Shown: positions 8,984 to 22,334, counted from the stretch's first letter. The stretch is DNA of 64,000 nt from Doryteuthis pealeii (GCA_023376005.1 CM042157.1:90578987-90642986), one strand, 5' to 3'. Numbers and translations are program-made. The notes: generated from the letters alone by a model not told the origin.

Positions 8984-10405
8984 CTGCAATTAAAAAAAAA
9001 AAAAAAAAAACAAATACAAAGAGGAGTTTTACAAACAAAATACTGAACATTTATTTTTGTACATATAATTTATTTCCAAGCTTGATTTGGATTCAAATTA
9101 ACTCTTTTTTTAATGATTTTCTTTTCTTTTTTTAAAAAACTTTTAAAACATTCAACCAACTGATATCAATATTGTTTATGTATCATAAAAAAGAATATGT
9201 TGTTAGAGATTGCCATTATATTATTAAACAATGATTCTACTGTATTTCTATTGCTTCATGCAAAGTAGAAAAAAAAATGTCTAATTTATAACTTCATAGA
9301 AATGAAATTAAAATATTTAAACCAGAACATTTTCTGAGTTTCTAAATTTTTTCTTCTATTTTTTTGCGCATTTTGCTTTTTACACAAGCATACATTTTGC
9401 CTCCAAAATATTTGAATAATTATTTCAAAACAATTCATTACACCCAATATCTACCATGAATGGAGTATTGAACTTAACAGTAATTTCCCCAATAAATTCT
9501 TACCATTTCAAAATTGGATAAGAATGGCATTGTGTTAGGATGATGAATGGAATTTAATAAAGAGATGTATATATATGAACAATAGTATTCAATTATATCA
9601 CAAGTATTATAAGTAGTGCTAAAGTGGGGAGCCATTGTTGTCTCAAAATCTAATTATGACTATATGTCCAGAAAACATTCTATTCACTATGGAACATAAA
9701 AGATGAGAAATTGATGGATAAACTTTTGATTAACATTATTCTATTCAATCAAAATGTTTTCTACATTAAAAGAAAAAAAACAAAAAAACAAACAAACAAT
9801 TGTATTGAGAAGTTTTTGGAATTCTTCCCAAGCCCAATATTTGTGAAAATAAATTATGTTATGCATTAATACAATAACAATCATTAGTTTTATTATTTTG
9901 GTAGTTTTTTTTTCAAATAATCCAAAAGTATGTATATATTGTTTTTTTAATTTAAAAAAAGGAATAAACTTTTGATATGGCAATTTTCGTTAACAATATA
10001 ACAGCAGGACTTATTTTATTAATGAAGAAATTGGTTATACACCAATCAGTATACAATAATTTGGGATTTAAAAAATGTTTATTGCACAATTACATATGTT
10101 AAATTTTCAATGTTTTAAATGCCAAATATAAAGTTCTTGGACAAATCAAACAAAGTAGCAACAATATAAGATGTTTTGTAGTTAATAAAAAGCAGAAATT
10201 GTTACTAAATACACTCTAAAATAAATAAAATATGATTCAAATATTAAATTAACTTATTTTAAAGATATTTTCAAAAGTCAGAAAAATATAATCATAAAGA
10301 AAACTTTATTGTATCCAAAGAATAAAAAAAGGAATGGGATTTTTGTATTATACAAATTACAAAAAAACAAAAACAAAATAAAACAAAAAACAACCACGTA
10401 GTTAC

Positions 10406-10456
10406 TTATCATATTGTTGTATTCTCTCATAGCAGTAAGACCGGTTTCCAAAAAAA
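10406..10456 (-). CDS. TPR-UBA-RRM gene, short TPR exon
   Basis: This 51-bp exon lies between TTTTCAG and GTAACT on the minus strand. It starts by completing an Arg codon and reads FFGNRSYCYERIQQYDK, the classic second-repeat signature (N-R-[SA]-x-C-Y-x-x-[LI]-x-x-[YF]-x-x-A) found in TPR clamp and co-chaperone-like proteins. The phases agree with the exons on both sides. The copy at 26381-26432 carries an extra base before the donor. Confidence 0.85.
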
Positions 10457-10740
10457 CTGAAAATATAAACAGGTGAAATATAAACAGGTGAAATAAAAAA
10501 AAAACAATATTGAATTTAAAACCAAAAGTTTATAAAATGCCAGAATAAAACTTTTACCAAAAGAAGAATTTTATGATAAAATAATAAAATTCAACTTTAG
10601 CTTGGTCTGGCACATGTTCACAAGTATGGAGTGTTATTGAGGATTGAACTGACTACCTATTAGTAATAATCTGCTTAACTTGTTTGTTTAATTACCAAAG
10701 GTGCCATAGCTTGGAGGAGGCAGCAAAGAATATAGGCCTC

Positions 10741-10747
<7 letters not shown>

Positions 10748-10799
<52 letters not shown>
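10748..10799. repeat. TA microsatellite
   Basis: An uninterrupted AT dinucleotide run of about 26 units. Other long TA runs are at 145-170, 571-590, 5847-5886, 6269-6301, 26048-26090, 44616-44642, 54046-54082 and 59229-59260. Short open frames rich in YIYIYI arise from these. Confidence 0.97.
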
Positions 10800-10803
<4 letters not shown>

Positions 10804-10959
10804 CTATTACAACAATTTAAAAACATGTACAAAATAATTTTACTCATAATATAAAAAAGCAGCATTTTGAATCTCAATTATCTCCAGGTTTTAAAAACAG
10901 TACATCATTTATTATAAATGTATGTAAAATAGCAAATTAGTGCGTGTTCATATGCTTAC

Positions 10960-11050
10960 CGAAAATCAGTAGGATCAAGTCGTATTGCTTCAGTAAAAAG
11001 ATCTATAGCTGCATTATAATGACCCACTTGTGCCATTTCATTACCACGAA
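10960..11050 (-). CDS. TPR-UBA-RRM gene, exon with first TPR helix pair
   Basis: This 91-bp exon is flanked by CTCTCAG and GTAAGC. It encodes RGNEMAQVGHYNAAIDLF followed by TEAIRLDPTDF and a split Arg codon. The pattern (small residues at the G/A positions, Y..AI.LFTEAI.LDP) is a typical tetratricopeptide repeat. TPRs form helix pairs that bind peptides or partner proteins. The frame is fully open and the phases (1 in, 2 out) match both neighbouring exons. The exon recurs as the damaged copy at 25801-25891. Confidence 0.88.
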
Positions 11051-11919
11051 CTGAGAGAAAAAAAAAGGAAAAATCAAAAATAATTCTTTCTCAGACCGAA
11101 AACTAAGAATTTTGAAATCAAATATTATAGATTATTTCCTTTAAACAAACTTTTTTAAAACTTACAAAAACATTTTTTTTAATTCTTTTTTTTTTTTTAG
11201 ATAAAACAATTGAATAACTTTTTTATGCAATCAAAATTGTTCTAAAATATCCGATGAAATAAAGGTATTTTTATGTAAAAAAAAAAAAAAAAAGAGAATT
11301 AATTCAAATATTTTAAATAGTTTAACACAAGAAATAATTTTGAATAAAGTCAAATTTATATGAATGAAAAATTTTAAAAATGCAACATTATAAAATCATT
11401 CCTTATTATAAATGAATATCTTAAAATAATTAATACATCAAATTTTACAAAAAATGTAATACAATTACTTTTAATAGTGACACAAAGAAAAGGCTAAACA
11501 TTACTATTTAATAGAATTGAGTCTACATGTTGAAAGATTCATTAAAAATTGGCCCCAATGTTAGTTGTGAAGGGTATAGAAAATATGGTTTATTTAGTCA
11601 TAAAAGCAAAGACCTTAGTAGAATAAGTGAAAGAAACTTATCAAGCATTACTAAGAGAACCTTTATTTTGAGAAGACCTTTTAAAATATCTGAGGTGATT
11701 GTTTAAGATGGTCACATAGGATTTTGAAATTGAAACTGGTGACATTTCCAAACAAACTTTTATGAAAATTATCAACTTTAAGTTAACAATTGACTTTTTT
11801 CTTTTTTTTTTAATTAGATCCAACAGATTTTATGCCAAAAGAAAGATCAACCATCTAATTAAAAAAAAAAGTAAAAGAAAAAAAAAGATATTCATATTTC
11901 TAATTAACATTTTGAAAAC

Positions 11920-14515
11920 AACTTTATACAATTAAACAAGATAAAAATTCAGTTTAGCTAATCTGACAGACACAAAGTAAAGGTTCAGTTTAGCATTATT
12001 TCAGCTATGTCTACTTTATACAATTAAACAAAAAGATATAGATTTGGTTTAGCTAACCTGACAGACACAAAGTAAAGGTTCAGTTTAGCATTATTTCAGC
12101 TATGTCTACTTTATACAATTAAACAAAAAGATATAGATTCGGTTTAGCTAACCTGACAGACACAAAGTAAAGGTTCAGTTTAGCATTATTTCAGCTATGT
12201 CTACTTTATACAATTAAACAAAAGATATAGATTCGGTTTAGCTAACCTGACAGACACAAAGTAAAGGTTCAGTTTAGCATTATTTCAGCTATGTCTACTT
12301 TATACAATTAAACAAAAAGATATAGATTCGGTTTAGCTAACTGACAGACACAAAGTAAAGGTTCAGTTTAGCATTATTTCAGCTATGTCTACTTTATACA
12401 ATTAAACAAAAAGATATAGATTTGGTTTAGCTAACCTGACAGACACAAAGTAAAGGTTTAGTTTAGCATTATTTCAGCTATGTCTACTTTATACAATTAA
12501 CAAAAAGATATAGATTTGGTTTAGCTAACCTGACAGACACAAAGTAAAGGTTTAGTTTAGCATTATTTCAGCTATGTCTACTTTATACAATTAAACAAAA
12601 GATATAGATTCGGTTTAGCTAACCTGACAGACACAAAGTAAAGGTTCAGTTTAGCATTATTTCAGCTATGTCTACTTTATACAATTAAACAAAAAGATAT
12701 AGATTCGGTTTAGCTAACCTGACAGACACAAAGTAAAGGTTTAGTTTAGCATTATTTCAGCTATGTCTACTTTATACAATTAAACAAAAGATATAGATTT
12801 TTTAGCTAACCTGACAGACACAAAGTAAAGGTTAGTTTAGCATTATTTCAGCTATGTCTACTTTATACAATTAAACAAAAAGATATAGATTTGGTTTAGC
12901 TAACCTGACAGACACAAAGTAAAGGTTTGTTTAGCATTATTTCAGCTATGTCTACTTTATACAATTAAACAAAAGATATAGATTTGGTTTAGCTAACCTG
13001 ACAGACACAAAGTAAAGGTTCAGTTTAGCATTATTTCAGCTATGTCTACTTTATACAATTAAACAAAAGAATAAGATTTGGTTTAGCTAACCTGACAGAG
13101 TAAAGGTTTAGTTTAGCATTATTTCAGCTATGTCTACTTTATACAATTAAACAAAAAGATATAGATTGGTTTAGCTAACCTGACAGACACAAAGTAAAGT
13201 TTAGTTTAGCATTATTTGCTATGTCTACTTTATACAATTAACAAAAAGATATAGATTTGGTTTAGCTAACCTGACAGACACAAAGTAAAGGTTCAGTTTA
13301 GCATTATTTCAGCTATGTCTACTTTATACAATTAAACAAAAAGATATAGATTTGGTTTAGCTAACCTGACAGACACAAAGTAAGGTTCAGTTTAGCATTA
13401 TTTCAGCTATGTCTACTTTATACAATTAAACAAAAAGATATAGATTTGGTTTAGCTAACCTGACAGACACAAAGTAAAGGTTCAGTTTAGCATTATTTCA
13501 GCTATGTCTACTTTATACAATTAAACAAAAAGATATAGATTTTGGTTTAGCTAACCTGACAGACACAAAGTAAAGGTTCAGTTTAGCATTATTTCAGCTA
13601 TGTCTACTTTATACAATTAAACAAAAGATATAGATTTGGTTTAGCTAACCTGACAGACACAAAGTAAAGGTTCAGTTTAGCATTATTTCAGCTATGTCTA
13701 CTTTATACAATTAAACAAAAGATATAGATTTCGGTTTAGCTAACCTGACAGACACAAGTAAAGGTTCAGTTTAGCATTATTTCAGCTATGTCTACTTTAT
13801 ACAATTAAACAAAAAGATATAGATTTGGTTTAGCTAACCTGACAGACACAAAGTAAAGGTTCAGTTTAGCATTATTTCAGCTATGTCTACTTTATACAAT
13901 TAAACAAAAGATATAGATTTGGTTTAGCTACTGACAGAACAAAGTAAAGGTTTAGTTTAGCATTATTTCAGCTGTTACTTTAATAACATTTAAACAAAAG
14001 ATTATTAGATTCGGTTTAGCTAACTCTGACAGACACAAAGAAAGGTTTAGTTTAAGCATTATTTAGCTAGTCTACTTTATAACAATAAACAAAAAGAATA
14101 GATTCGGTTTAGCTAACCTACAGACAAAGTAAAGGTTCATTTAGCATTTTTTCAGGCTATGTCCTACTTTATACAATTAACACAAAAGATATAGATTCGG
14201 TTTGCTACCTGACCAGACACAAAGTAAAGTTTGTTTAGCCATTTTTCAGCTATGTCACTTTATACAATTAAACAAAAGATATCATTCGGTTAGCTAACCT
14301 GCAGACACTAAAGGTTAGTTTAGCATATTCAGCTATGTTCTACTTTATAATACATTTAAACAAAAAGATATAGATTTGTTTAGCTAAACCTGACAGCATC
14401 AGTAAAGGTTTAGTTTAGCCATTATTTCACCTATGTCTACTTTATAACAATTAAACAAAATATAGATTCGGTAGCTAACCTGACAAAACAAAGTAAAGAT
14501 TCGTTTTAAGCAAAT
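11920..14515. repeat. 95-bp satellite array, about 27 copies
   Basis: The unit contains GTTTAGCTAACCTGACAGAC and TATGTCTACTTTATACAATT. Successive units start 95 bp apart (12006, 12101, 12196). Copies to about 13.9 kb differ by a few substitutions (TTCGG/TTTGG, TTCAG/TTTAG) and an A-run length. After that, one-base indels become frequent. The array lies in the intron before the first TPR exon. It has no dyad symmetry and no spacer/repeat alternation. Confidence 0.97.
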
Positions 14516-15548
14516 TATACATCACTTATTTAGTGCGTGCTGGGATGCACATATTTGCTTGAATGATCCCTGGGAAAATTAATGGGTCCAAACTAAATTT
14601 TTCTAAATAAATTTGGTAGGTTTTTTATTATGATCTTGAGGATAAACTAAGCCTATTAACTCTACCTTGACTATCCTGTATAATTCGTTTCTGATATAAT
14701 GAATATGTAAATACTTGGTAACCACCCTCACTATAATCTGATAGACAGTGTCATGTTAATAGTCGACACTGTGTTGGTCAGGACCTATGCCTAACTTTAA
14801 CTTTACGACACCCGCGCTCAGAGACGGCATTACTAACGATGTACCAATTACGACTGCGATAAATACCAACAGCCAACTTCAAGAATATATCCCTTAACCC
14901 GGATATATCAGTTTCTAAGAAACTATTTTTAAAGTATTTACAGTTAGCTTGAAATGGTGAGGAAAGAAAAAAGAAAAACAACTGGGGAGCTGATATAATT
15001 ACTGCACTCCTTTAGAATTTGTGTCAATCAGGGATCAGGGTACATACTATCAGATCTATGACACTGTAAGTTGCCCCTCACAAAAATGTAAAAAAATTTT
15101 TGATTTTTTAAAACTAATTTATTCATAAAAAAGAAAATTTGGTAGCCATAGGTGAATGCATTCTTTGAGTATCGATGAATAGGAGTAAAAAATATCTGTT
15201 TTAGCTGTTTTTGTTTTCTGGCATATCAACCTTTTTCAGGTCATTTAATTGTTGAATAAGTCATTTATATCAGGTTGCTTACAGACACGCTATGCTGAAG
15301 ATGGTCAACCATCTAAGTATTGAACAGGGTCATCGCTGCTAAATCATGGATCTAGTGGGACTGTTGCTTCAACAACTTGATAAAAAAGACATTTGTGACA
15401 TTATATTAAAATGAACACGGAAAATAATATAATTTTACAAGTCAAAAAATCAGTCCTTATTTATGTAAATATCAACATTCTCGGAAATTAAACCTAACAA
15501 TTTATTCAATTTTCTTCAAATTGATGATAGGAAATGAAAATTACTTAC

Positions 15549-15593
15549 TTGCATTTTCCGACTTCTAACGAACAACAGTATCAAGTTCTCCAT
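15549..15593 (-). CDS. TPR-UBA-RRM gene, N-terminal exon (left-arm copy)
   Basis: The donor GTAAGT (minus strand) directly follows the exon at 15548. This is the exon just upstream of the first TPR. The left copy alone does not join in frame to the next exon. The right-arm copy at 21278-21323 has different indels. Combining the two suggests MEELDTVVRRSRKLA, ending in phase 1 and joining to RGNEMAQ of the next exon. The ATG would lie at 15593, right after the acceptor. Whether this is the true initiator or an internal Met is unknown. The 5' edge is approximate. Confidence 0.55.
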
Positions 15594-15909
15594 CTCAAGT
15601 TGAAGAAGAAATAAATCCACTAAAATTTCTGACATCCCAAAAAAGACAAATACAAATTATAATATTTCATCGTTAGACAAAGACATTTTCCTTTTAACCG
15701 ATATTCATTTTATAAAAAGAAAAAAATGTTTTAAAAAAAGGTTACAAAGAAGACATTAATAGGCATGAAAAAATTAATTGAAAAAATCTTTCTATGAAAG
15801 TAATTATCTCACAATAATATTAATCATACTAGAAACCTGAAAAAATGAACAGAGAGAGACAGCACTACAGCATGACATTATCCAACAATTCTTCCATTGT
15901 AATAGCTAG

Positions 15910-16115
15910 ATAAGTTGGGTTTGGTTTATTTGTTTAATGCATATTCAACCTTCATAGATTCTTAATGCAAAACATTTGTAGAAGAACAAGGGGTATTATA
16001 AGGAGGGGGTTTATACCTTCCAAAGATATCAGTCCAAAGTGAAGTTCACAACCAGAGTTCAAACTCCTAATGATGTTTGCAGTCAGCATGTTACCACTTG
16101 CTATGGGACTCCCGT
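15910..16115 (-). mobile_element. SINE family 2 copy
   Basis: Minus-strand head GGAGTCCCATAGCAAGTGG, then AGGAGTTTGAACTCTGGTTG and a tail GGTTGAATATGCATTAAAC. The inverted copy is at about 20755-20960. Confidence 0.7.
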
Positions 16116-16329
16116 AGATAAAGTTTAGGGTAATTCGCCACATCCCCTTAATATTTCTTTAAATTCCTCATAAATAAACTGAACCATCATTTTATGTCCG
16201 TGTTTGTGCAATAAATGTTTTATTTTTCTTGCACCGTTATTAATCAATATACTATATTATTTTCTTTATTCTAATATTCACTTCAATGTGTATATTCTAA
16301 AAGTTTTTTATTTTGTTGAGAATGGTTAG

Positions 16330-16568
16330 TTTTAAAGTGGAGACCTCTTTTGTTGTTATTCTTTTCTTTTTTTGGCTTTGGTACTCTAAAATAAACAACA
16401 TCAGATTTTAATCATCATGCGATCGAAAAAACAAAATTACGGTGGGCATTCCTCTTTTTTCTGACTGTTTTTGTTTTTTCGTCGACGATGATTAAAATCT
16501 GACGTTTTATTAGAGTGCCAAAGCCAAAAAGAAAGGAAATACAACAAAAGGAGCCCCACTTTTAAAAC
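16330..16568. mobile_element. Palindromic element with about 100-bp arms
   Basis: AGTTTTAAAGTGGAGACCTC and TTTTGGCTTTGGTACTCTAA recur inverted as TTAGAGTGCCAAAGCCAAAA and GGAGCCCCACTTTTAAAACT. The inner arms contain GATTTTAATCATC and AAAAACAAAATTAC. No open frame. The right-arm copy is 20310-20560. Confidence 0.75.
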
Positions 16569-17589
16569 TCTTCTCTTCTTTGTAATTATTATTATAATTA
16601 TTTTATTATAATTTGTATATTTTTTTATTTTGGAATGCAGGTTTTGTGCTCATCAGAACCGTTATTTTAAAGCAAACAATAGAAAGATTTTTTGAAATGT
16701 CAACATGGAGGATATTCTCTCCTTTTAAGGGAATAAATTACCTAGAATATAGAACATGAACACAAATCAATACTGTTTATAACATAATCCCAATATGCTA
16801 CACATTGGTTAAAACCAATTTACTAAAAAGTATAATTAAATACACGATATTAAACTTCCTAACCGTTAGACATGCATAACCCCAGACGGGTGAATAGACC
16901 AAAGAATAATAGGCCATGAAAACTTATACAACAACATAATCCCAATAATGCTAACCATTGTTAAAACCAATTAATAAAGTATAAAAATATAAATACATGA
17001 TTGTATATTTCCTAACGTTAAGGTATGACCAATAACCCCAGACGGGTGATATGCCATATCAATAACCAAACCAACCAACATTTGTATTATTCAGACTATT
17101 CCATATAAGATGCGGACATAGTCAGAATAATCAATTATTAGACTCTTCTTTTGTCACCTTTAACCATGTAAGATAAAAAATGTATATTTCATTCTATCTC
17201 AGAGCAGAGTTTTACAGTATAAAATAAAGATAAAGTAATTTTGTACATCTGGTCAACCATCATATGAAATGTGAATTCAATCTTCATCCTTCACTACTTC
17301 AGTCCTCATCATTCTACTCACCTCATCTTCGCTCTTGCACTGTGTTGACTGTAGTGTAGCTCTATTTTTTCTCCGGTCTTTATTGAACTTGAGATTGTCA
17401 CAATAGAGATCTTCTTTTTTTATTTACTGTTTGCAAAACATGTGCTGAACTAGGATCAAAATCTGCAAAGAAAAAACCAATAAGTTAGATATGAGAGGGG
17501 ATCGTTTTAAAAAAACATGACAAGAAAATAAAAAGAGTTATGTTCAAAACCATATTTTTCAATGATTTTTTTTACTTAAAAGAATTCTA

Positions 17590-17784
17590 GTTATTCCTTA
17601 ACTCCACCTAAAAAAGGGGAACCACTCTGATTGACGATAATTATTTATTTATTTTTATTGATCTACTAGGGGAAAGGGATGGGGTTAAGGATTAGGTTAG
17701 TTTAAATGGGAAATAAATAATATATTTATCAGTCAGCGTGGTTTCCCCCTTTTTTTAAGTTTGGAGTTATAGAAGGAAATAACC
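17590..17784. mobile_element. Palindromic MITE, family A (CTCCAAC sub-type)
   Basis: Complete inverted arms around TAGTTATTCC and GGAAATAACC. Flanks AGAATTCTA and AGAATTCCT suggest a roughly 9-bp target duplication blurred by base errors. The inverted copy is at about 19104-19290. Confidence 0.78.
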
Positions 17785-17919
17785 AGAATTCCTGTCTATG
17801 TTAACATCTTTTTTCATATTATTTTTTTTTATATATTAATATATTTTTGATTAACAAAAGTTCAGTTTAAATAATTTAGAAATTCATTATTAATCAGTTC
17901 TCTTGAAGATAGATTAACA

Positions 17920-18150
17920 CTGGAGACATAGAATTTTGTGCCTGAGATATTAGACCCGGTTCAATCCTGGACAGTTCACATAAGCTAATACCTTGGGAGG
18001 TATGAATCTAACTATCTCCCCCAGCTTGGGTAATAGTAGGCAGAATGGCTCTTAACCTGGTAGGCAACCAGTATAGAAGAAGAAAACTCTGATTCAAAGC
18101 CTGGTTATACTAGAATAGCCTGCGGCCTACATGAATCTTACTTTCAATTA
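17920..18150 (+). mobile_element. SINE family 2 relative
   Basis: Contains CCCGGTTCAATCCTGGACAG (B-box-like, antisense context), ATCTCCCCCAGCTTGGGTAA and GGTAGGCAACCAGTATAGAAG. It borders the loop of the inverted repeat. The inverted copy is at about 18750-18970. Confidence 0.55.
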
Positions 18151-18315
18151 AAATAAAAAATGTTTTGGTTGTTTTTCAACCCAGTTCTCAACTTAGTTTA
18201 TACTATCCCAGAAACAATACAGCAAGGGAATACTTGGTACATCACTGACCCAGGGAAATTACCATCTTTAGATCCATAAGATTAACCACTGTGATTTTTT
18301 ATTGTCTCATAACAC

Positions 18316-18565
18316 CACCTGTATGGACTGGGCACAAGGCTCGTTTTAATGTGGCCCACCCACAAGCTGAAGCTAAGGTGGGCGAAAAAAAAATTGCGTC
18401 GACCCATCGTCATTCCCAAGGGGCGCCGTCAGGCACTGGGCAATAACCCAGCCCTGCCCAAGGGGCAGGTTTGCCTGGAGGGATGGCCATCGGGATCGAC
18501 ACTATCAATTTAACACTCACCGGCCAGTGGCCGAGCTACTGGGACTCTGTCCAAAGGAGGGCTGG
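18316..18565. other. Non-palindromic loop between the two arms
   Basis: This GC-richer stretch separates the arms and does not match its own reverse complement, apart from a short internal hairpin around 18440-18470. It reads like a fragment of an interspersed element. A related GC-rich style, with a block resembling GATCGACACTATCAA near its end, recurs around 59760-59900 (TGACACTATCAAGTTTA). No PacBio hairpin-adapter sequence is visible. The loop edges are uncertain by tens of bases because the adjoining sequence is noisy. Confidence 0.6.
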
Positions 18566-21277
18566 TTGATTGTGGTATGATCAAATAACGTCACCAGGGT
18601 AATCTGTAGGATCTAAAGATGGTAAATTTTTCCTGGGTAGGGATGTACCAAGTATCCCTGCTGTATTTGTTTCTGGATAGTAGATTCTAAGTTGAGACTG
18701 GGTGAAAAACAACCAAACATTTTTTTATTTTTTAAATTGGAAAAGATCATTAAGTAGGACCTCAGCCTATTCTAGTAGTAACCAGTTGAAATTCAGAGTT
18801 TTCTTCTTCTATACTGGTGCCTAACAAGGGTTAAAGAGCCATTCTGTCCTACTATTTACCATAGCTGGGGGAGAATAGTTAGATTCATACTTTCCCAAGG
18901 GTATTAGCATTTATGTGAACTGTCCAGGAATGAACTCGGTCCTACATATTCAGGCACAAATCTATGTTCTCCAGTGTTATCTATTCTTCAAAGAGAACTA
19001 AGTTAATAATGAAATTTTAATTATTAACTGACCTTTGTTAATCAACAAATATAATATATAAAAATATGGTAAAAAAGATGTATAACATAGACAGGATCCA
19101 TGGTTATTTCCTATAACTCCAAAACTTAAAAAAAGGGGAACCACTCTGACTGATAAATTATTTATTTATTTCCATTAAACTAACGCCCTAATCCTTAACC
19201 CCTCTTTTCCCTAGTAGATCAATAAATAAATAATATAATTTATCAGTCAATCAGATGTGGTTCCCTTTTTTGGTTGAGTTTAGAAATAACTAGAATCTTT
19301 TAAAGTAAAAAAACACTTGAAATAATATGTGTTTGAACATAACTCTTTTATTTTTTCTTGTCATGTTTTTTAAAACCGAATCCCCTCTTCATATCTAATT
19401 GTATGTTGTTTCTTTGCAGGCTTTTGATCCTAGTTCAGCATTTTTTGGCAAACATGAAATAAAAAAAAGAACGAACTCATATTAGTGAACAATCTCAGTT
19501 TTCCAATAAAGACCGATAAAGATGAGCTACACTACAGTCACGTGCAAAGAGCGGATGAGGTGAGTAGAATGAGACGTGGAAGTATGAAGGATGAGATTGA
19601 ATTTCACATTTCATATGAATGGTGACAGATGTAAAAATTACTTTATCTTTATTTTATTACTGTAAACTCATGCTCTTGTGGAGATAGAATGAAAAATATA
19701 CATTTTTTTTATCTACATGTTTTAACAGTGAAAAAGAAAGTCTTAATAATTTGGATTATTCTGACTATTGTCCTCATCTTATGATAGTCCTGAATAATAC
19801 AAATGGTTGGTGGTTGGTTTAATTGATTTTAATGGCAATATCAAACCGTTCTGGGGTTTAGTCATACCTAACGGTGGAAATTATAACATATCATGTATTT
19901 ATTTATACTTTTTTATTAATTGGTTTTAACAATGTTTAGCATTATTGGGATTATGTTGTATGGTATTTAGTTCATGCCTATATTCTTCTGGTATATCAAC
20001 GCCGTCTGGGTTATGTCATGTCTAACGGTTAAGGAGTTATACATATCGTGTATTTTAATTAAATACTTTTTAGTAATTGGTTTTAACTTGTTAGCATTTA
20101 TTTGGGGATTATGTTATAACAGTATTGGATTTGTCATGCTATATTCTATGGTAATAATATTTTCCCTCAAAGGAGAGAATATCCTCCAGTTGACAATTTT
20201 CAAACAGATCTTTCATATTGTTTGCTTTAAAATACGGTTTCTGATTGAGCACAAAACCTGCATTCCAATAATAATAAAAATACAAATTAATAAATAATTA
20301 TAATAAATAATACAAGAGCGTTTTAAAGTGGGGGCTCCTTTTGTTTATTTCCCTTTCTTTTTTGGCTTTGTACTCAAATAAAAAACGTCAGATTTAATCA
20401 TCGTCGAACGAAAAACAAAATTACAGTAGAAAAGAACGATCCACCGTAATTTTGTTTTTTCGTTCGATGATGATTAAAATCTGATGTTTTATTTTAGAGT
20501 ACCAAAGCCAAAACAGAAAAGAAATGAACAACAAGAGCCTCCACTTTAAAACTAACCATTCTCAAAAAATAAAAACTTTTAGAATATACACATTGAATGA
20601 ATATTAGAATAAAGAAAATATATTATATTGTAAAATAACGGGTGCAAGAAAAAATAAACATTTATGCAAAAACACGGACATAAAATGATGGTTCAGTTAT
20701 GTTATGGTAGGAATTTACAAGGAAAATGTTAAGGATTACCCCTAAACTTTACTACGGGGAGTCCCATAGCATAGTGCTAACATGCTGGACTGCAACATCA
20801 TATGTGTTTGAACTCTGGGTTGTGCTATTAATTCACTTTTGGATGATATCTTTGGGAAAGGTATGAACCCCCCTCCTTATCACCTTGTTTTCTAAAATGG
20901 TTTTGGCATTAAGTAATATCTATTGAAGGTTGATAGCCATAAACAAATAACAAACCAACTTTATCTAGCTATTTACAAGGAAAAGAAATTGGAAGTCATG
21001 CTGTAGATGTCCTGTCTCTGTCTCTGATTCATTTTTTCAGGTTTTGCTAGTATGAATTAATTTATGTGAATATTAACTTTGCCATAGAAGATTTTTCATT
21101 ATTTCATTGCCTATTATTTCTTTCTTGGTAACCTTTTTTAAAAACATTTTTTTTCTTTTTATAAAAGTGAATACTCTTAAAAGAAATGTCTTTGTGCCTA
21201 CATGAATATTTATATTTTTATTTGGTCTCTTTGGATGTCGAAACTTTTAGGTGATTTTTTTCTCTTCAACTTTGTAG

Positions 21278-21323
21278 ATTGGAAGCAACTTGATACTGTT
21301 GTTCTTAGAACGAAAATTAGCAA
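21278..21323 (+). pseudogene. Right-arm copy of the N-terminal exon
   Basis: It follows acceptor CTTTGTAG and precedes donor GTAAGT. It retains the ending AAAATTAGCAA, which the left copy has as AAAATGCAA, and this gives the in-frame join to the first TPR exon. It has its own indels near the start. It is labelled pseudogene only because the assembled sequence is frameshifted; sequencing error is the likelier cause. Confidence 0.5.
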
Positions 21324-22334
21324 GTAAGTATTTTCATTTCCTATCATCAAATTTTTGAAAGAAATTGAATAATTGATTAGGTTTATATTCAGAGAATGTT
21401 GATATACTATAAATATTAGCCTGTTTTTGATTGTAAATTACTATTTTCCAGTGTGTCATTAAATAATTCACCAATGTCCTTTTTATAGTCAAGTCTTGTT
21501 GAAAGCACCAGACTCCACTAGATCATGAAGTTAGCAGCGAGACCCTGTTCATACTTAGAATGGGTGACCATTCACAATAGCGGTAACTGTAGCACCTGAT
21601 ATAAAAATGACTTGATCAATTAAATGACCTAAAAAGGTCGAATAGGCCATAAACAAACAGCTAACAGATTTTTTTACTTGCCATCATCGTATGTCAAAAG
21701 ATGGCTTACCTATGGCTACAAATTTTCTTTTTTATTTAATAAATTAAAGTTTTTAAAAATTCAAAATTTTTTACATTTTAGTGAGGGGGTTCAATGTACA
21801 GTGTCATAGATGCTGATAAGGTGTACCTGCATCCCTGATGCACAATCTAAAGATGCAGTAAATTATATCATGCATCCCCAGTGTTTTTTCTTTTTCTTCC
21901 TCACCATTCAAGCTAACTGTAATCAATTTCAATAGTTCTTAGAAACTGTATATCCGGGTTAAGGAATATCTTGAAGTTGCTGTTGGTATATTATCGCAGT
22001 CGTAATTGGTACCTCGGTTAGTAAATCCGTTCTCTACAGTCGGGTGTCGTAAAGTTAAAGTTAGCATAGTGTCCTGGGACCAACACAGTGTCGACTATTT
22101 ATACATGCACTGTCTATAGATTATAGTGAGGGGGTACAATGTATTTACATAATCATTATATCAGAAACGAATTATACAGGATAGGTTAAAGGTAGGAGTA
22201 GATGGCTTTAGTTATTTCCTCAGATCACTAATAAAAAACCTACAATTTATTCAGAAATTAGTTGGGACCTAAATTCCAGGGACTCAGTTCAAGAGCAAAT
22301 ATGTGCATCCCACGCACGCACTCTAAAAATAAGA

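Larger units (their letters stand above)
1..18315 (+). repeat. Left arm of giant inverted repeat
   Basis: The first 22 bases are the reverse complement of 36932-36953. Matches continue collinearly inward through exons, SINEs, MITEs and the 95-bp satellite to about 18315. The sum of paired coordinates stays near 36.85-37.06 kb throughout (for example 2299 with 34759, 11050 with 25801, 18271 with 18613). The repeat is cut by the window edge, so its full length is unknown. From 1 to about 13.9 kb the sequence looks polished, with uniform satellite units and open exons. From 13.9 kb inward it becomes indel-rich. It carries six exons of a TPR-UBA gene on the minus strand. Confidence 0.95.

Noticed and set aside
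10692..10877. Open frames rich in YIYIYI (also at 6117, 6231, 25974, 44441)
   Set aside because: Translations of TA dinucleotide microsatellites.
11920..14515. CRISPR-like array
   Set aside because: Units are contiguous 95-bp satellites without unique spacers, in an intron of a eukaryotic gene.
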